Below, piece after piece: positions 1 to 8,549 of a stretch of 13,791 bases of DNA. This DNA comes from Candidatus Uhrbacteria bacterium (GTDB lineage Bacteria; Patescibacteriota; Patescibacteriia; UBA9934; UBA10169). Made by a program: the position numbers and the translations under genes. The stretch's first letter is position 1; each line of letters begins with the position of its first letter. Where the stretch lies: the NCBI GenBank assembly GCA_003505155.1, contig DNYJ01000038.1, positions 86,351 to 100,141 of the forward strand, written 5' to 3'. The notes beneath the pieces are model-generated. The model saw only the letters and a list, made by a program, of their open reading frames with translations, was not told the DNA's origin and did not search any database.

Positions 1-2
1 TG

Positions 3-470
3 TTCCAGACCTTTGGATCCGACCGAAACACACACCGCATCGTTTGGGTCATCCATCAAGCCGCACAGGCGCGGGTCGTGCTCTGCGCGAGACATCAGCT
101 CTCGTTGAGTGAGAGACACCCAACCGCGCAGATGGTGCGGCAAGAGTGGTGCTCCACGCGCCAGAAGATTGAGAAGCTGGCGCAAGACGTCACGGACGGA
201 GACCTTGCCAAGAGCGGCGACGGCCAAAAGCGCACGGCCGATGAGATCACCGACGAAGAGCTCAAGCACGCCGTTCATGGCCTGTTTGAGCTTCACGAAG
301 GTCAGGCGTACTCATCCGACCACCTCGAGTCAGAGCTGACACGCGCTCTCCGCCTTCGCGGACGCAAAGAGAGCACAAGGCTCAAGTTGCGCGCCATCAC
401 TCTGGGCTACATTCACAAAATGAGCCGCGAACAGCCGTTCTACACACGCGGTCCTTCCCTCGCCGCTTGA
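3..470 (+). CDS. 3' part of an unrecognised protein gene
   Basis: The frame is open from the left window edge to a TGA at 468-470, so the gene probably begins upstream. The first internal start candidate is a GTG at 78. The readable part is about 155 residues, soluble, rich in charged residues and with no membrane segment. Its middle is acidic (TADEITDEELKHAVHGLFEL) and looks helical. The C-terminal part is basic (ALRLRGRKESTRLKLRAI) and ends near YIHKMSREQPFYTRG. I do not recognise a family. A hairpin 25 bases past the stop fits a transcription end. The main doubt is whether this frame is coding: a second, shorter open frame overlaps it at 109-339, but the composition of this one looks more protein-like. 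Confidence 0.55.
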   Translation, partial: FQTFGSDRNTHRIVWVIHQAAQARVVLCARHQLSLSERHPTAQMVRQEWCSTRQKIEKLAQDVTDGDLAKSGDGQKRTADEITDEELKHAVHGLFELHEGQAYSSDHLESELTRALRLRGRKESTRLKLRAITLGYIHKMSREQPFYTRGPSLAA

Positions 471-494
471 GAGCATCCCATCTGCTCTCCCGTG

Positions 495-536
495 CCACCC
501 TTCGCTCCTCGGAGCTACGGGTGGTTCTTCATTTTC
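495..536 (+). terminator. Intrinsic-terminator-like hairpin between the first two genes
   Basis: The arms CCACCC (495-500) and GGGTGG (519-524) enclose GCTCC (504-508) and GGAGC (511-515), separated by a 3-base internal loop on each side. The tip is TC. A T-rich run (TTCTTCATTTTCT) follows. It lies 25 bases after the stop of the first gene and ends just before the promoter of the next. The sequence also looks like a dispersed palindromic repeat, so it may be a repeat acting as a terminator. Confidence 0.6.
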
Positions 537-547
537 TCGCCTGTTGA

Positions 548-553
548 TATACT
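548..553 (+). promoter_or_regulatory. -10-like hexamer TATACT for the PEGA gene
   Basis: TATACT lies 9 bases before the ATG at 563. Transcription would start within a few bases of the start codon, giving a leaderless or nearly leaderless mRNA. A poor -35 candidate (TTCTTC, 525-530) lies 17 bases upstream, in the tail of the terminator. No Shine-Dalgarno sequence is visible. The assignment rests on sequence match and position only. Confidence 0.45.
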
Positions 554-562
554 GATCCCGCT

Positions 563-1891
563 ATGCCGACATCCATCCGTATTCTTCTCTTTTGGACCTT
601 CGTTACTGGATTTCTCGTCGCCGCTCCCCTCTTGATCTTCTACACGTTCGGGTTTCGATATAACTTCCAAACCGGCCGCGTGGAACACACGGGCGTCATT
701 TCCGTCTCCACCATCCCGCGCGGAGCCAACGTGAGCGTGAACGGAAAGCCGCACCGCTCCGTAACGCCCACTCTCGTGAAGCAGTTGCGCCCGCGAGACC
801 ACCTCGTGAGCCTGACGAAAGACGGATTTCATTCTTGGGAGAAGACCGTAAGAGCCGTGGAACGAAAAACAGTTTTTCTGGACTCGATCGTCCTGTGGGC
901 TAATCGCAAACCCGTTCTCGTGACTGATCAGGGGAACATCCATCTCATGAATAAAGCGAGCACGGCGCTTGCAAGCCTTGAGGTAACCGGTGCATGGACA
1001 GAAGTCTGGATTGAAGAACTTGAAAAAAATACACGGGCGCTCGTTGCGCGTTTCCCCGGATCACAGCCTGAAAAGGTCGGCCTCTCATGGGCACCAAACG
1101 GCGAGCGGCTTCTTATGAGTTCCGGCGCGTCGGATACGCTCGTCTCCAAGCGCGACGGTTCCGAACAACTCCGTCTCAACGAGCGCGTCCCGAGCATTCA
1201 GTCGGCGTGGTGGAACGAGGGGGAAGCCGAGGATCTTATCGTTACGATCGGATCGGAGACGCGACGCCTGAACCCGGTTTCCGGCGAAGTCTCGATGCTG
1301 TTCAACACGCCCGTCGAAACGCTGTTCGGCCGCGAGGGGCGTCTGTTCTTCACGCGCGAAGGAGCGGAACGCACGCACGTGGTCAGCCGCGTCGGAGCCG
1401 AGGAAAACGTGATCGCCATTCTGCCGACAGGTTCCTACCGATTCATCGAGAGCCGCCTCCCCTACCTGCTCCTGTTTGAGGAAGGCCGAGGCCGTATCGT
1501 GCTCATTGATGCCGATAATCACGATCAGCCCATCCTCCTTCAGACGGAGGCGTTAGAAGCTCACTGGTCGCCAAACGGCGAGACGCGCCTTTTGTACACG
1601 AACGGATTTGAGACGCATCTCTTTTATCCGCAGACACTCGGAGATACCCTCATTGATCGCATGAGCCGCTCCGTCGCTTCCGTCGCCTGGCATCCTTCGG
1701 GAACAGCCATCGTGCTGGCTCATCAGGACGGTGTGGTCGCTTATGATCTTCACGAACCCGGCTTCATCCAAACAAAATTAAACGACGCGCAGGAAATCTC
1801 GCGCGTCTTCATTGAGAGCCCGGGCGGCCGTCTCTTGTTCCTCGGAACCGTGGATGGCGTGTACGGCCTGTATCAGCAGACGATTCGCTAG
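563..1891 (+). CDS. Membrane-anchored PEGA-domain protein with a beta-propeller-like region
   Basis: A 442-residue protein. Residues about 7-28 form one hydrophobic segment, a signal anchor that would leave the rest outside the membrane. Residues about 44-112 match the PEGA pattern: GVISVSTIPRGANVSVNG, then TPT, then a KDGFHSWEKTV segment. The remainder carries repeated propeller-type strands: LSWAPNGERLLMSS (about 173-186), HWSPNGETRLLYT (about 334), AWHPSGTAIVLAHQDGVV (about 375), and a last blade ending DGVYGLYQQ. This resembles TolB/WD40-like blades. PEGA domains occur in surface proteins and are thought to mediate binding or structure; the ligand here is unknown. The ATG at 563 is preceded by TATACT and no Shine-Dalgarno sequence. 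The TAG stop overlaps the stop of the convergent rmlA-like gene. Confidence 0.85.
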   Translation: MPTSIRILLFWTFVTGFLVAAPLLIFYTFGFRYNFQTGRVEHTGVISVSTIPRGANVSVNGKPHRSVTPTLVKQLRPRDHLVSLTKDGFHSWEKTVRAVERKTVFLDSIVLWANRKPVLVTDQGNIHLMNKASTALASLEVTGAWTEVWIEELEKNTRALVARFPGSQPEKVGLSWAPNGERLLMSSGASDTLVSKRDGSEQLRLNERVPSIQSAWWNEGEAEDLIVTIGSETRRLNPVSGEVSMLFNTPVETLFGREGRLFFTREGAERTHVVSRVGAEENVIAILPTGSYRFIESRLPYLLLFEEGRGRIVLIDADNHDQPILLQTEALEAHWSPNGETRLLYTNGFETHLFYPQTLGDTLIDRMSRSVASVAWHPSGTAIVLAHQDGVVAYDLHEPGFIQTKLNDAQEISRVFIESPGGRLLFLGTVDGVYGLYQQTIR

Positions 1892-2976
1892 AGTTCCACT
1901 TTCGAATTCTCCCCGATCACGAGACAGTGTCCCGATCTCGGCAGAGAAACGGATGGAGAAACAACGACGGTGTTGCGGCCAAGAATGGAGTTGACGATGC
2001 GGCTGGGCGACGTAATCTTGGCGCCTTCGAGCACAATCGAATGCTCAACTTCCCCGCCGTGCACGATCACGCCGTCTCCGAGAGATGTATAGGGACCAAT
2101 ATAAGCATCGGTGATCATGACGTTCTTGCCGATCGTAACAGGACCGCGCACGATGGAACCCGAGGTAATGCGCGAGCCCGCTTCGATCCGCACCGGCCCT
2201 TCGATCACCGCATCCGCTTCGATCACCGCCGACGAATCCACGCTCCAAAACTCGCGAGGTTTTTCATTCATGATGAGTTGGTTGCCTTCCAGAAAATCGC
2301 TCGGCATGCCCGTGTCCTTCCACCAGCCGGTGATTTCCTCCGTACCGACCTTGTAGCCGTTCTGCAAAAACCAGGTATGGATGTCGGAGATTTCATACTC
2401 TCCGCGGCCGGAAGGCTCGATGTTCTTAAACGCCTCGAAGAAACTCTTGTTGTAGAGGTAGATGCCCGTTACCGCCATCTCGCTCGGCGGGACTTTCGGT
2501 TTTTCGACGACGCGCACGAGGTTACCCGCCGCGTCGAATTCCGCCACGCCCAAGTGCGTGGGATTGGGAACATGCGAGAGCGCGAGCAGACAGTGAAGCT
2601 CTTCCTTCTCAAAACGTTTAACGAAACGTTTAAGCGAGCCGAGAACGATATTGTCGCCAAGGTAAAAGATAAACGGCTCATCGCCAAGCCACGCCTGCGC
2701 ATTATTGACCGCATGAGCAATGCCCTTGGCGCCACCCTGCTGTTCGAGATATGTGATGCGGACGCCCCAACGCGAACCGTCGCCAACCGCTTGTTCCATT
2801 TCCGTATCGCCCGGATTGATATTGATCGCGATCTCCTTGACGCCCGCCTCCGCCACCTTTTCGATGGCATGAAAAATAAGCGGGCGGTTAGCCAACGGAA
2901 TAAGATGTTTATTGATGGTCCACGTGATCGGGCGAAACCGCGTCGCACGACCTCCGGCGGCAATAAGGGCTTTCAT
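1888..2976 (-). CDS. rmlA: Glucose-1-phosphate thymidylyltransferase, long form (RmlA-like)
   Basis: 362 residues from the ATG at 2976; an upstream start is possible but would precede the conserved N-terminus MKALIAAGG. The enzyme would join glucose-1-phosphate and dTTP to give dTDP-glucose, the first step of dTDP-rhamnose synthesis. Seen in the sequence: the nucleotide-binding signature AAGGRATRFRPIT (residues 6-18), the NKHLIPLANRPLI segment, the metal-binding aspartate in YLGDN (D108), VEKPK, and WWKDTG. From about residue 255 there are isoleucine/valine-spaced hexapeptide repeats typical of a left-handed beta-helix. That C-terminal extension distinguishes the long RmlA form from the short form of about 290 residues. 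The gene follows rmlD by 7 bases. The sugar specificity is inferred from the rml neighbours; a different nucleotidyl sugar is possible. Confidence 0.85.
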   Translation of the reverse strand: MKALIAAGGRATRFRPITWTINKHLIPLANRPLIFHAIEKVAEAGVKEIAININPGDTEMEQAVGDGSRWGVRITYLEQQGGAKGIAHAVNNAQAWLGDEPFIFYLGDNIVLGSLKRFVKRFEKEELHCLLALSHVPNPTHLGVAEFDAAGNLVRVVEKPKVPPSEMAVTGIYLYNKSFFEAFKNIEPSGRGEYEISDIHTWFLQNGYKVGTEEITGWWKDTGMPSDFLEGNQLIMNEKPREFWSVDSSAVIEADAVIEGPVRIEAGSRITSGSIVRGPVTIGKNVMITDAYIGPYTSLGDGVIVHGGEVEHSIVLEGAKITSPSRIVNSILGRNTVVVSPSVSLPRSGHCLVIGENSKVEL

Positions 2977-3003
2977 AGTTAGGTTATAGGTTGTAGGGGG
3001 TAG
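2976..3003. repeat. Degenerate heptamer tandem at the rmlD-rmlA junction
   Basis: Reading the plus strand, TAGTTAG, GTTATAG, GTTGTAG and GGGGTAG follow one another from 2976 to 3003 as four imperfect 7-base units. The tract encodes the last residues of RmlD (TPYNL and its TAA stop). On the minus strand it also places TATAAC 6 bases before the rmlA start codon. Confidence 0.6.
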
Positions 3004-3826
3004 AAAGATATTCTCGGAGGGCATCTTGCCACGAACGTTGAGACGAGAGTTTGACGCTCACAAGCGAGGCATCGTGCGGGCGAGAGGCTGGACGAGGAAA
3101 CATCTTGCCAGAGACGAATGAAATGTCAATTGAGATATTCCTCAACCGAAAAATCTCGCTCGCGAATTCGTACCAACTACACTTGCCCGCGTTTGCCGCG
3201 TGATAGAGACCCGGTGGCATCGTTTCGATAATGCGGCGCGTCGCGGCGGCAAGGTCAGGTGCGTAGGTGGGTGAAGCTATTTCGTCGTCCACCAAATCGA
3301 GGTGATCTTTTTTCGTTGCGAGATCGAGCATGATGTCCACGAAACTTTTCTTTCCTCCCTCGCTCGCGGCCGGCTTGCCAAACAACCGCGCGAGACGAAT
3401 AACGTACGCACGCGCACCGGATGCCAAAACCGCTTGTTCACCCTTTAATTTGCTCGTACCGTAAACCGAGATCGGGTTCGGCACATCGTCTTCCGAATAC
3501 GAACCCTTCGCTCCATCAAAGACAAAGTCCGTACCAAAGTGCACGAACGTCGCATCAATCTCACGCGCCATGCGAGCAAGTCTGCCGGGCGCCTCCGCGT
3601 TCAGCGCAAAAGCGATCTCCTTCCCTTCTCCTTCCGCGCCATCCACATCATTGTACGACGCGACATTCACGATCAGCTTCGGAGCAAACGTCTTGATCTT
3701 CCCCTCGCAATCTGAAGATAACACATCACACTCTTCCCGATCCCAAGCCCGCAGATCATGATCGGCAAACGTCTTCACGAGCTCCTGCCCCAACATGCCT
3801 TTTGCGCCCAAGATGAGTGTTTTCAT
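2984..3826 (-). CDS. rmlD: dTDP-4-dehydrorhamnose reductase
   Basis: 280 residues from the ATG at 3826, chosen because MKTLILGAKGMLGQ is the usual N-terminus of this family and a promoter-like TATGAT lies 9 bases upstream. It would reduce dTDP-4-keto-L-rhamnose to dTDP-L-rhamnose with NAD(P)H, in the cytoplasm. Visible motifs are the Rossmann glycine motif GAKGMLGQ (7-14), NVASYNDVDGAE (54-65), GTDFVFDG (98-105) with T99, and the YxxxK pair in YGTSKLKGE (Y122, K126). Length is normal. It is separated from rmlC by the toxin-antitoxin pair and followed closely by rmlA. The last residues, TPYNL, are encoded by a short heptamer repeat and may be a late addition. Confidence 0.9.
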   Translation of the reverse strand: MKTLILGAKGMLGQELVKTFADHDLRAWDREECDVLSSDCEGKIKTFAPKLIVNVASYNDVDGAEGEGKEIAFALNAEAPGRLARMAREIDATFVHFGTDFVFDGAKGSYSEDDVPNPISVYGTSKLKGEQAVLASGARAYVIRLARLFGKPAASEGGKKSFVDIMLDLATKKDHLDLVDDEIASPTYAPDLAAATRRIIETMPPGLYHAANAGKCSWYEFASEIFRLRNISIDISFVSGKMFPRPASRPHDASLVSVKLSSQRSWQDALREYLSTPYNL

Positions 3827-3835
3827 AACGAGCGT

Positions 3836-3864
3836 ATCATAACGAACTGACCGCTTTTCCACAA
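3836..3864 (-). promoter_or_regulatory. Candidate rmlD promoter
   Basis: On the minus strand TTGTGG (plus 3859-3864) and TATGAT (plus 3836-3841) are separated by exactly 17 bases. The -10 is a 5-of-6 match and the -35 a weak one. The -10 ends 9 bases before the rmlD ATG, the same distance as at the PEGA gene, which again predicts a leaderless transcript. It would let rmlD and rmlA be transcribed independently of the toxin-antitoxin pair. Confidence 0.5.
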
Positions 3865-3939
3865 ACGGCCATTAACTTTTTCGACGAAGTGTGATGAAAT
3901 ACTTTTGTCGATGAGGCAACGTGCCTTCTTCGGGTGTCG

Positions 3940-3975
3940 AATATAAACTCCCTCAATAACGCGGGAGTTTATATT
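3940..3975 (-). terminator. Strong hairpin at the 3' end of the toxin gene
   Basis: AATATAAACTCCC (3940-3952) and GGGAGTTTATATT (3963-3975) are perfect 13-base inverted arms with a 10-base loop. The outer part of each arm is AT-rich, so transcripts in either direction end the stem with U-rich sequence. It begins at the toxin stop codon, so it is best read as the terminator of the toxin-antitoxin unit. It could also be an end of the module or a stabilising 3' structure. Confidence 0.55.
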
Positions 3976-4421
3976 TATATTACCGAGTCTCCGCGCGCTC
4001 TCATCCAGTACAGGCATTCTCCGGGAGTCAGGATCGGGAATGGAACAGCATTTAAAACCGACGGACGTTGAAAGTCCATGGTGTTCCATGTGACAAGGAC
4101 ATCGGGTTTCGTTTTGATTGCACTTGCCAGAATCGGAGCATCATTGGTTGGGAGAAGCGCATAGGCTTTTTTCACATCGACCAGCGTCGGATTCTGCGTG
4201 ATCTCTGGAGGAATGAGAAGAAAAGATGTCCATGCCAAATCCAGTTTTGGAAACTTGATGGGAATGATCCTCTCGGCCTCTTCAATGATTTGGGAAGAGA
4301 TCATCGCGACAGCCTTGCGTGCAGTACAAAAAGACAGGATGACTCCTGCCGCTCCGGTTGGCGAGTTCAACCCTGCAAGAATGGCGCTCGTGTCAAGAAA
4401 GATCCTTAATCTTTTTTGCAT
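3975..4421 (-). CDS. PIN-domain toxin-like ribonuclease
   Basis: 148 residues from the ATG at 4421. A GTG at 4463 would add 14 residues lying deeper in the antitoxin gene. PIN domains are metal-dependent ribonucleases, often the toxin of VapBC-type pairs. The fold is suggested by IFLDTSAILAGL (D10), an acidic pair in SQIIEEAERI (E47, E48), NDAPILASAI (D94) and the family-typical late segment LVTWNTMDF (D116). These give the acidic residues expected at the metal site. The domain resembles the COG1569-type PIN group. The start overlaps the preceding small gene by 29 bases, as expected for a co-translated antitoxin-toxin pair. The RNA target cannot be read from the sequence. Confidence 0.8.
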   Translation of the reverse strand: MQKRLRIFLDTSAILAGLNSPTGAAGVILSFCTARKAVAMISSQIIEEAERIIPIKFPKLDLAWTSFLLIPPEITQNPTLVDVKKAYALLPTNDAPILASAIKTKPDVLVTWNTMDFQRPSVLNAVPFPILTPGECLYWMRARGDSVI

Positions 4422-4605
4422 AGCGTTTTTGCCAGAGGTCTTCTCGTAATTGCTTGGCTGCACGCATGAGAGCCGACTGGGCGTATTTGGACAAAGGCTT
4501 TTTTTGTAAAGACGTAAAATAGAACTCTGTTTTAAGTTCTTGAATAGCCGATTCCAGCCGGTTGATTTTTTTAATGAGAGTTTGCGGATACATAGAAAAA
4601 CTCAT
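4393..4605 (-). CDS. Small antitoxin-like protein paired with the PIN toxin
   Basis: A 70-residue, lysine-rich, mostly helical protein (ESAIQELKTEFYFTSL, SALMRAAKQLREDLWQKRY) directly upstream of, and overlapping, the PIN gene. No known antitoxin DNA-binding fold is recognisable, so the role is inferred from position, size and overlap. Two in-frame starts are possible, 4605 and 4593. Neither has a Shine-Dalgarno sequence; the AT-rich leader carries GATAAA about 10 bases before the first. The AT-rich stretch around it differs from the neighbouring rml genes, which fits acquisition as a module. Confidence 0.65.
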   Translation of the reverse strand: MSFSMYPQTLIKKINRLESAIQELKTEFYFTSLQKKPLSKYAQSALMRAAKQLREDLWQKRYAKKIKDLS

Positions 4606-4671
4606 CTATAAGTACTTTATCACGCAAAAGGGAATTCGAGAAGACGGTGAGAAGATGAGGTCTTCCACCCA

Positions 4672-6625
<1,954 letters not shown>

Positions 6626-6659
6626 AGCGGGTCTAATAGGTTGAAGAAGTCTAAGAAGT

Positions 6660-6989
6660 TTAAGAGGGATCGAGGATGCGATGGATGGTGAAGGGGAGAG
6701 CGAGGGCGAGGAGGGTAAGAATGGGTCGGAGACTGCCGAGAGGTTCGCCGAGGTTCCACGTTACCACGCCCGCGACGATGGCAACAACCGTTGTGAGTAC
6801 CCAGCCAAGCCACGGGCTGATTTCGAGTGATTTTCCTCGATGCACCGTTCCTGCGAACAACACAAGCGAGACGAGGAGAAGCCAGTGCGCCGAGAAGTAG
6901 TTGGATACGAAGCCGGGCTTCAGACTCTCGGCGAGAATGAGAAGGAGATAAGTCGTGAGGGTGATGAGAAAGGCGGAGCGGAGGAGCAT
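6660..6989 (-). CDS. Small four-helix membrane protein, unknown function
   Basis: 109 residues with four hydrophobic stretches, about residues 4-21, 33-48, 60-81 and 88-104, separated by short polar loops. No catalytic motif is visible and I do not recognise the family. It starts 12 bases after the stop of the exported protein gene and lies in the same operon as the GT-C-like enzyme, so a helper role at the membrane is possible but unproven. The 34 bases between its stop and the HIT start hold an imperfect direct repeat (AAGAAGT units). Confidence 0.7.
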   Translation of the reverse strand: MLLRSAFLITLTTYLLLILAESLKPGFVSNYFSAHWLLLVSLVLFAGTVHRGKSLEISPWLGWVLTTVVAIVAGVVTWNLGEPLGSLRPILTLLALALPFTIHRILDPS

Positions 6990-7001
6990 AGTGGAAAGGG
7001 C

Positions 7002-8549
7002 TTAGAAGCTGGTGAGGCCGAGCGTACGGCAGAGTTTTTTCCACGTGCGAGAGGTGAGATCTCCCAGTGACATCGGCTCGCGACGCAGAACGGCTTTGAC
7101 CGAAACGACGTCAATGGACTCTCCCACATCGTAAACGCCGGGGAGCGAGAGCGCAAATTTCCATGCGCCGCGGATCTTTGGAACGCCTTCCGTGAAAAAC
7201 GAGGCGCGAGCTCGCACGAGATCTCCTTCCGTCTCCGGCGGCATATACGTCGCGATCACATAGTTGATCCCCAGAGCGTCAAGATCCGTATTCCATTCAA
7301 GCCGCACGGGATCTGGATTGAAATACATTTCCCGCGAAAACGCGTAGTGGCCGGCGCCGCGAATAAGGAGATCGCCTTTGGGCACCGTGGCGGAGACGAT
7401 TCCCGGAGCGCGCACGCGATGGCGCACGGCGAGGAAAGGCTCTTCAACGGAAACGGAAGCTCCGGCAACCGCCGCCTCCTGCACTCCCTCGGCATGCTGG
7501 GTTTCAAAACTCATGTTCTTCGCCTCCGTGATAAAACTCACTTGTCGAGGCGCGGGTTGATATCCAACTTCATCTCCCAAAAAGAGTTGGTTCAAGAACG
7601 TCAGCTTCTTCTGCGACGTCGTGATGCGACGAAAGAAGATGTCGCGGTTGACCTTGAGGATGATTTTATAGACGCCGTCCTGAAGCTCCGCCTCGACGTG
7701 CAGGTTTCGCATGTCACTCCCTTCTCCGCCGGCGCCGGTGTTCCCGTCGTCCTCGTTGGTCTTCCCCGCGACAAGCTCGCCAGCAGAATCAAACACGAGA
7801 ATCGTCACGGGATCTTCGCCGAGCGTCCGGTTCATGTCCATATAGTCGAAGGTGAAGTTGAGACGCTCACGCTCGATATACGTCAAGAGTTCGTGCTCGC
7901 CTCGGAGAGTCAGATCGAGTGTTCGGAGTTCGCCCGCCCGACCGGACGACGTCCCGCCAGAATGACTCTGTCGGACTGGTGGTCGTTCGGGCGGGGCGTG
8001 CGGAGTGTAGCGAAGGATCGAGAACGGCCGATCAAAGCGGTAGTGATAGGCGGCGATTTCCTCAAGCGGCGGCGGAGCAACGAGAAAGTCGGCGAGCGTC
8101 TCATAACGCTCGTGCCGGTCGTAGAGGACAACGTCGCCCTCGCGCCGAGATGGCCAATCCAGCTCGTCGAGAAGCTGATTTTCCAAAGGCTTGAGACGAT
8201 ACGCATCCGCTTCTTCATCGGTGAGAATGCCAAGCTCGACCATTGGAAGATTTTTATTTTTGTATGTGAGTTCAAATTCAACTTCATCAAAGTCGGATGG
8301 CGGCGTGAGCGTGAGATACGCCGGATCGCCGACGATCGGCACAAACGACGAGCCGTTCACATCAAGATAGATTTCCTCCGTCCGCGTGTCAGGAAGAAAC
8401 CTGCTGAAAAACGGCGATGGCTCGCCTGTCTGTGCTCGAAGCGTGAGTGTTCCCGTCGGCGCAAACTCCTTCCAGCCGAGAAAGACAAAGAGGCTCACAG
8501 CGGCGGCGAGGAGGAGAAGGCGGAACAGATGAAAGACAACGCGGTTCAT
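7002..8549 (-). CDS. Exported or membrane-anchored protein, unknown function
   Basis: 515 residues. The N-terminus (about 5-25) has one hydrophobic helix, LFRLLLLAAAVSLFVFLGW, after a short basic start, so the rest is probably outside the cytoplasmic membrane. The body is rich in beta-type alternation: EEIYLDVNGSSFVPIVG, EVEFELTYKN, LRTLDLTLRGEHELLTYIE, VTILVFDSAGELVAGK, DGVYKIILKVNRDIFF and SRITEAKN-like strands, with no recognised enzyme motif. It looks like a multi-domain beta-sandwich surface protein. Residues 185-207 (proline, arginine, serine and glycine rich) are encoded by a palindromic element and look inserted. The start overlaps the GT-C-like gene stop as ATGA, so the two are coupled. 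The family is unrecognised. Confidence 0.75.
   Translation of the reverse strand: MNRVVFHLFRLLLLAAAVSLFVFLGWKEFAPTGTLTLRAQTGEPSPFFSRFLPDTRTEEIYLDVNGSSFVPIVGDPAYLTLTPPSDFDEVEFELTYKNKNLPMVELGILTDEEADAYRLKPLENQLLDELDWPSRREGDVVLYDRHERYETLADFLVAPPPLEEIAAYHYRFDRPFSILRYTPHAPPERPPVRQSHSGGTSSGRAGELRTLDLTLRGEHELLTYIERERLNFTFDYMDMNRTLGEDPVTILVFDSAGELVAGKTNEDDGNTGAGGEGSDMRNLHVEAELQDGVYKIILKVNRDIFFRRITTSQKKLTFLNQLFLGDEVGYQPAPRQVSFITEAKNMSFETQHAEGVQEAAVAGASVSVEEPFLAVRHRVRAPGIVSATVPKGDLLIRGAGHYAFSREMYFNPDPVRLEWNTDLDALGINYVIATYMPPETEGDLVRARASFFTEGVPKIRGAWKFALSLPGVYDVGESIDVVSVKAVLRREPMSLGDLTSRTWKKLCRTLGLTSF
7931..7998. repeat. In-frame palindromic element in the exported protein gene
   Basis: Outer arms at 7931-7950 and 7982-7998 pair except for a 4-base CCGG bulge and one extra base. 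Inner arms at 7951-7976 (GTCCCGCCAG against CTGTCGGAC) pair with one mismatch and one bulge. The whole can fold as one long hairpin. The frame stays open and yields a linker of residues 185-207, unlike the flanking beta strands. Confidence 0.65.

Noticed and set aside
1927..2982. A 351-codon open frame on the plus strand opposite rmlA
   Set aside because: It mirrors the clearly recognisable RmlA-like enzyme on the other strand; its translation is rich in arginine, histidine and aspartate with no domain, as expected for a shadow frame in GC-rich DNA.
4640..4665. GAAGAC / GTCTTC inverted repeat after rmlC as a terminator
   Set aside because: Only 6 paired bases with a 14-base loop and no T run; too weak to call.
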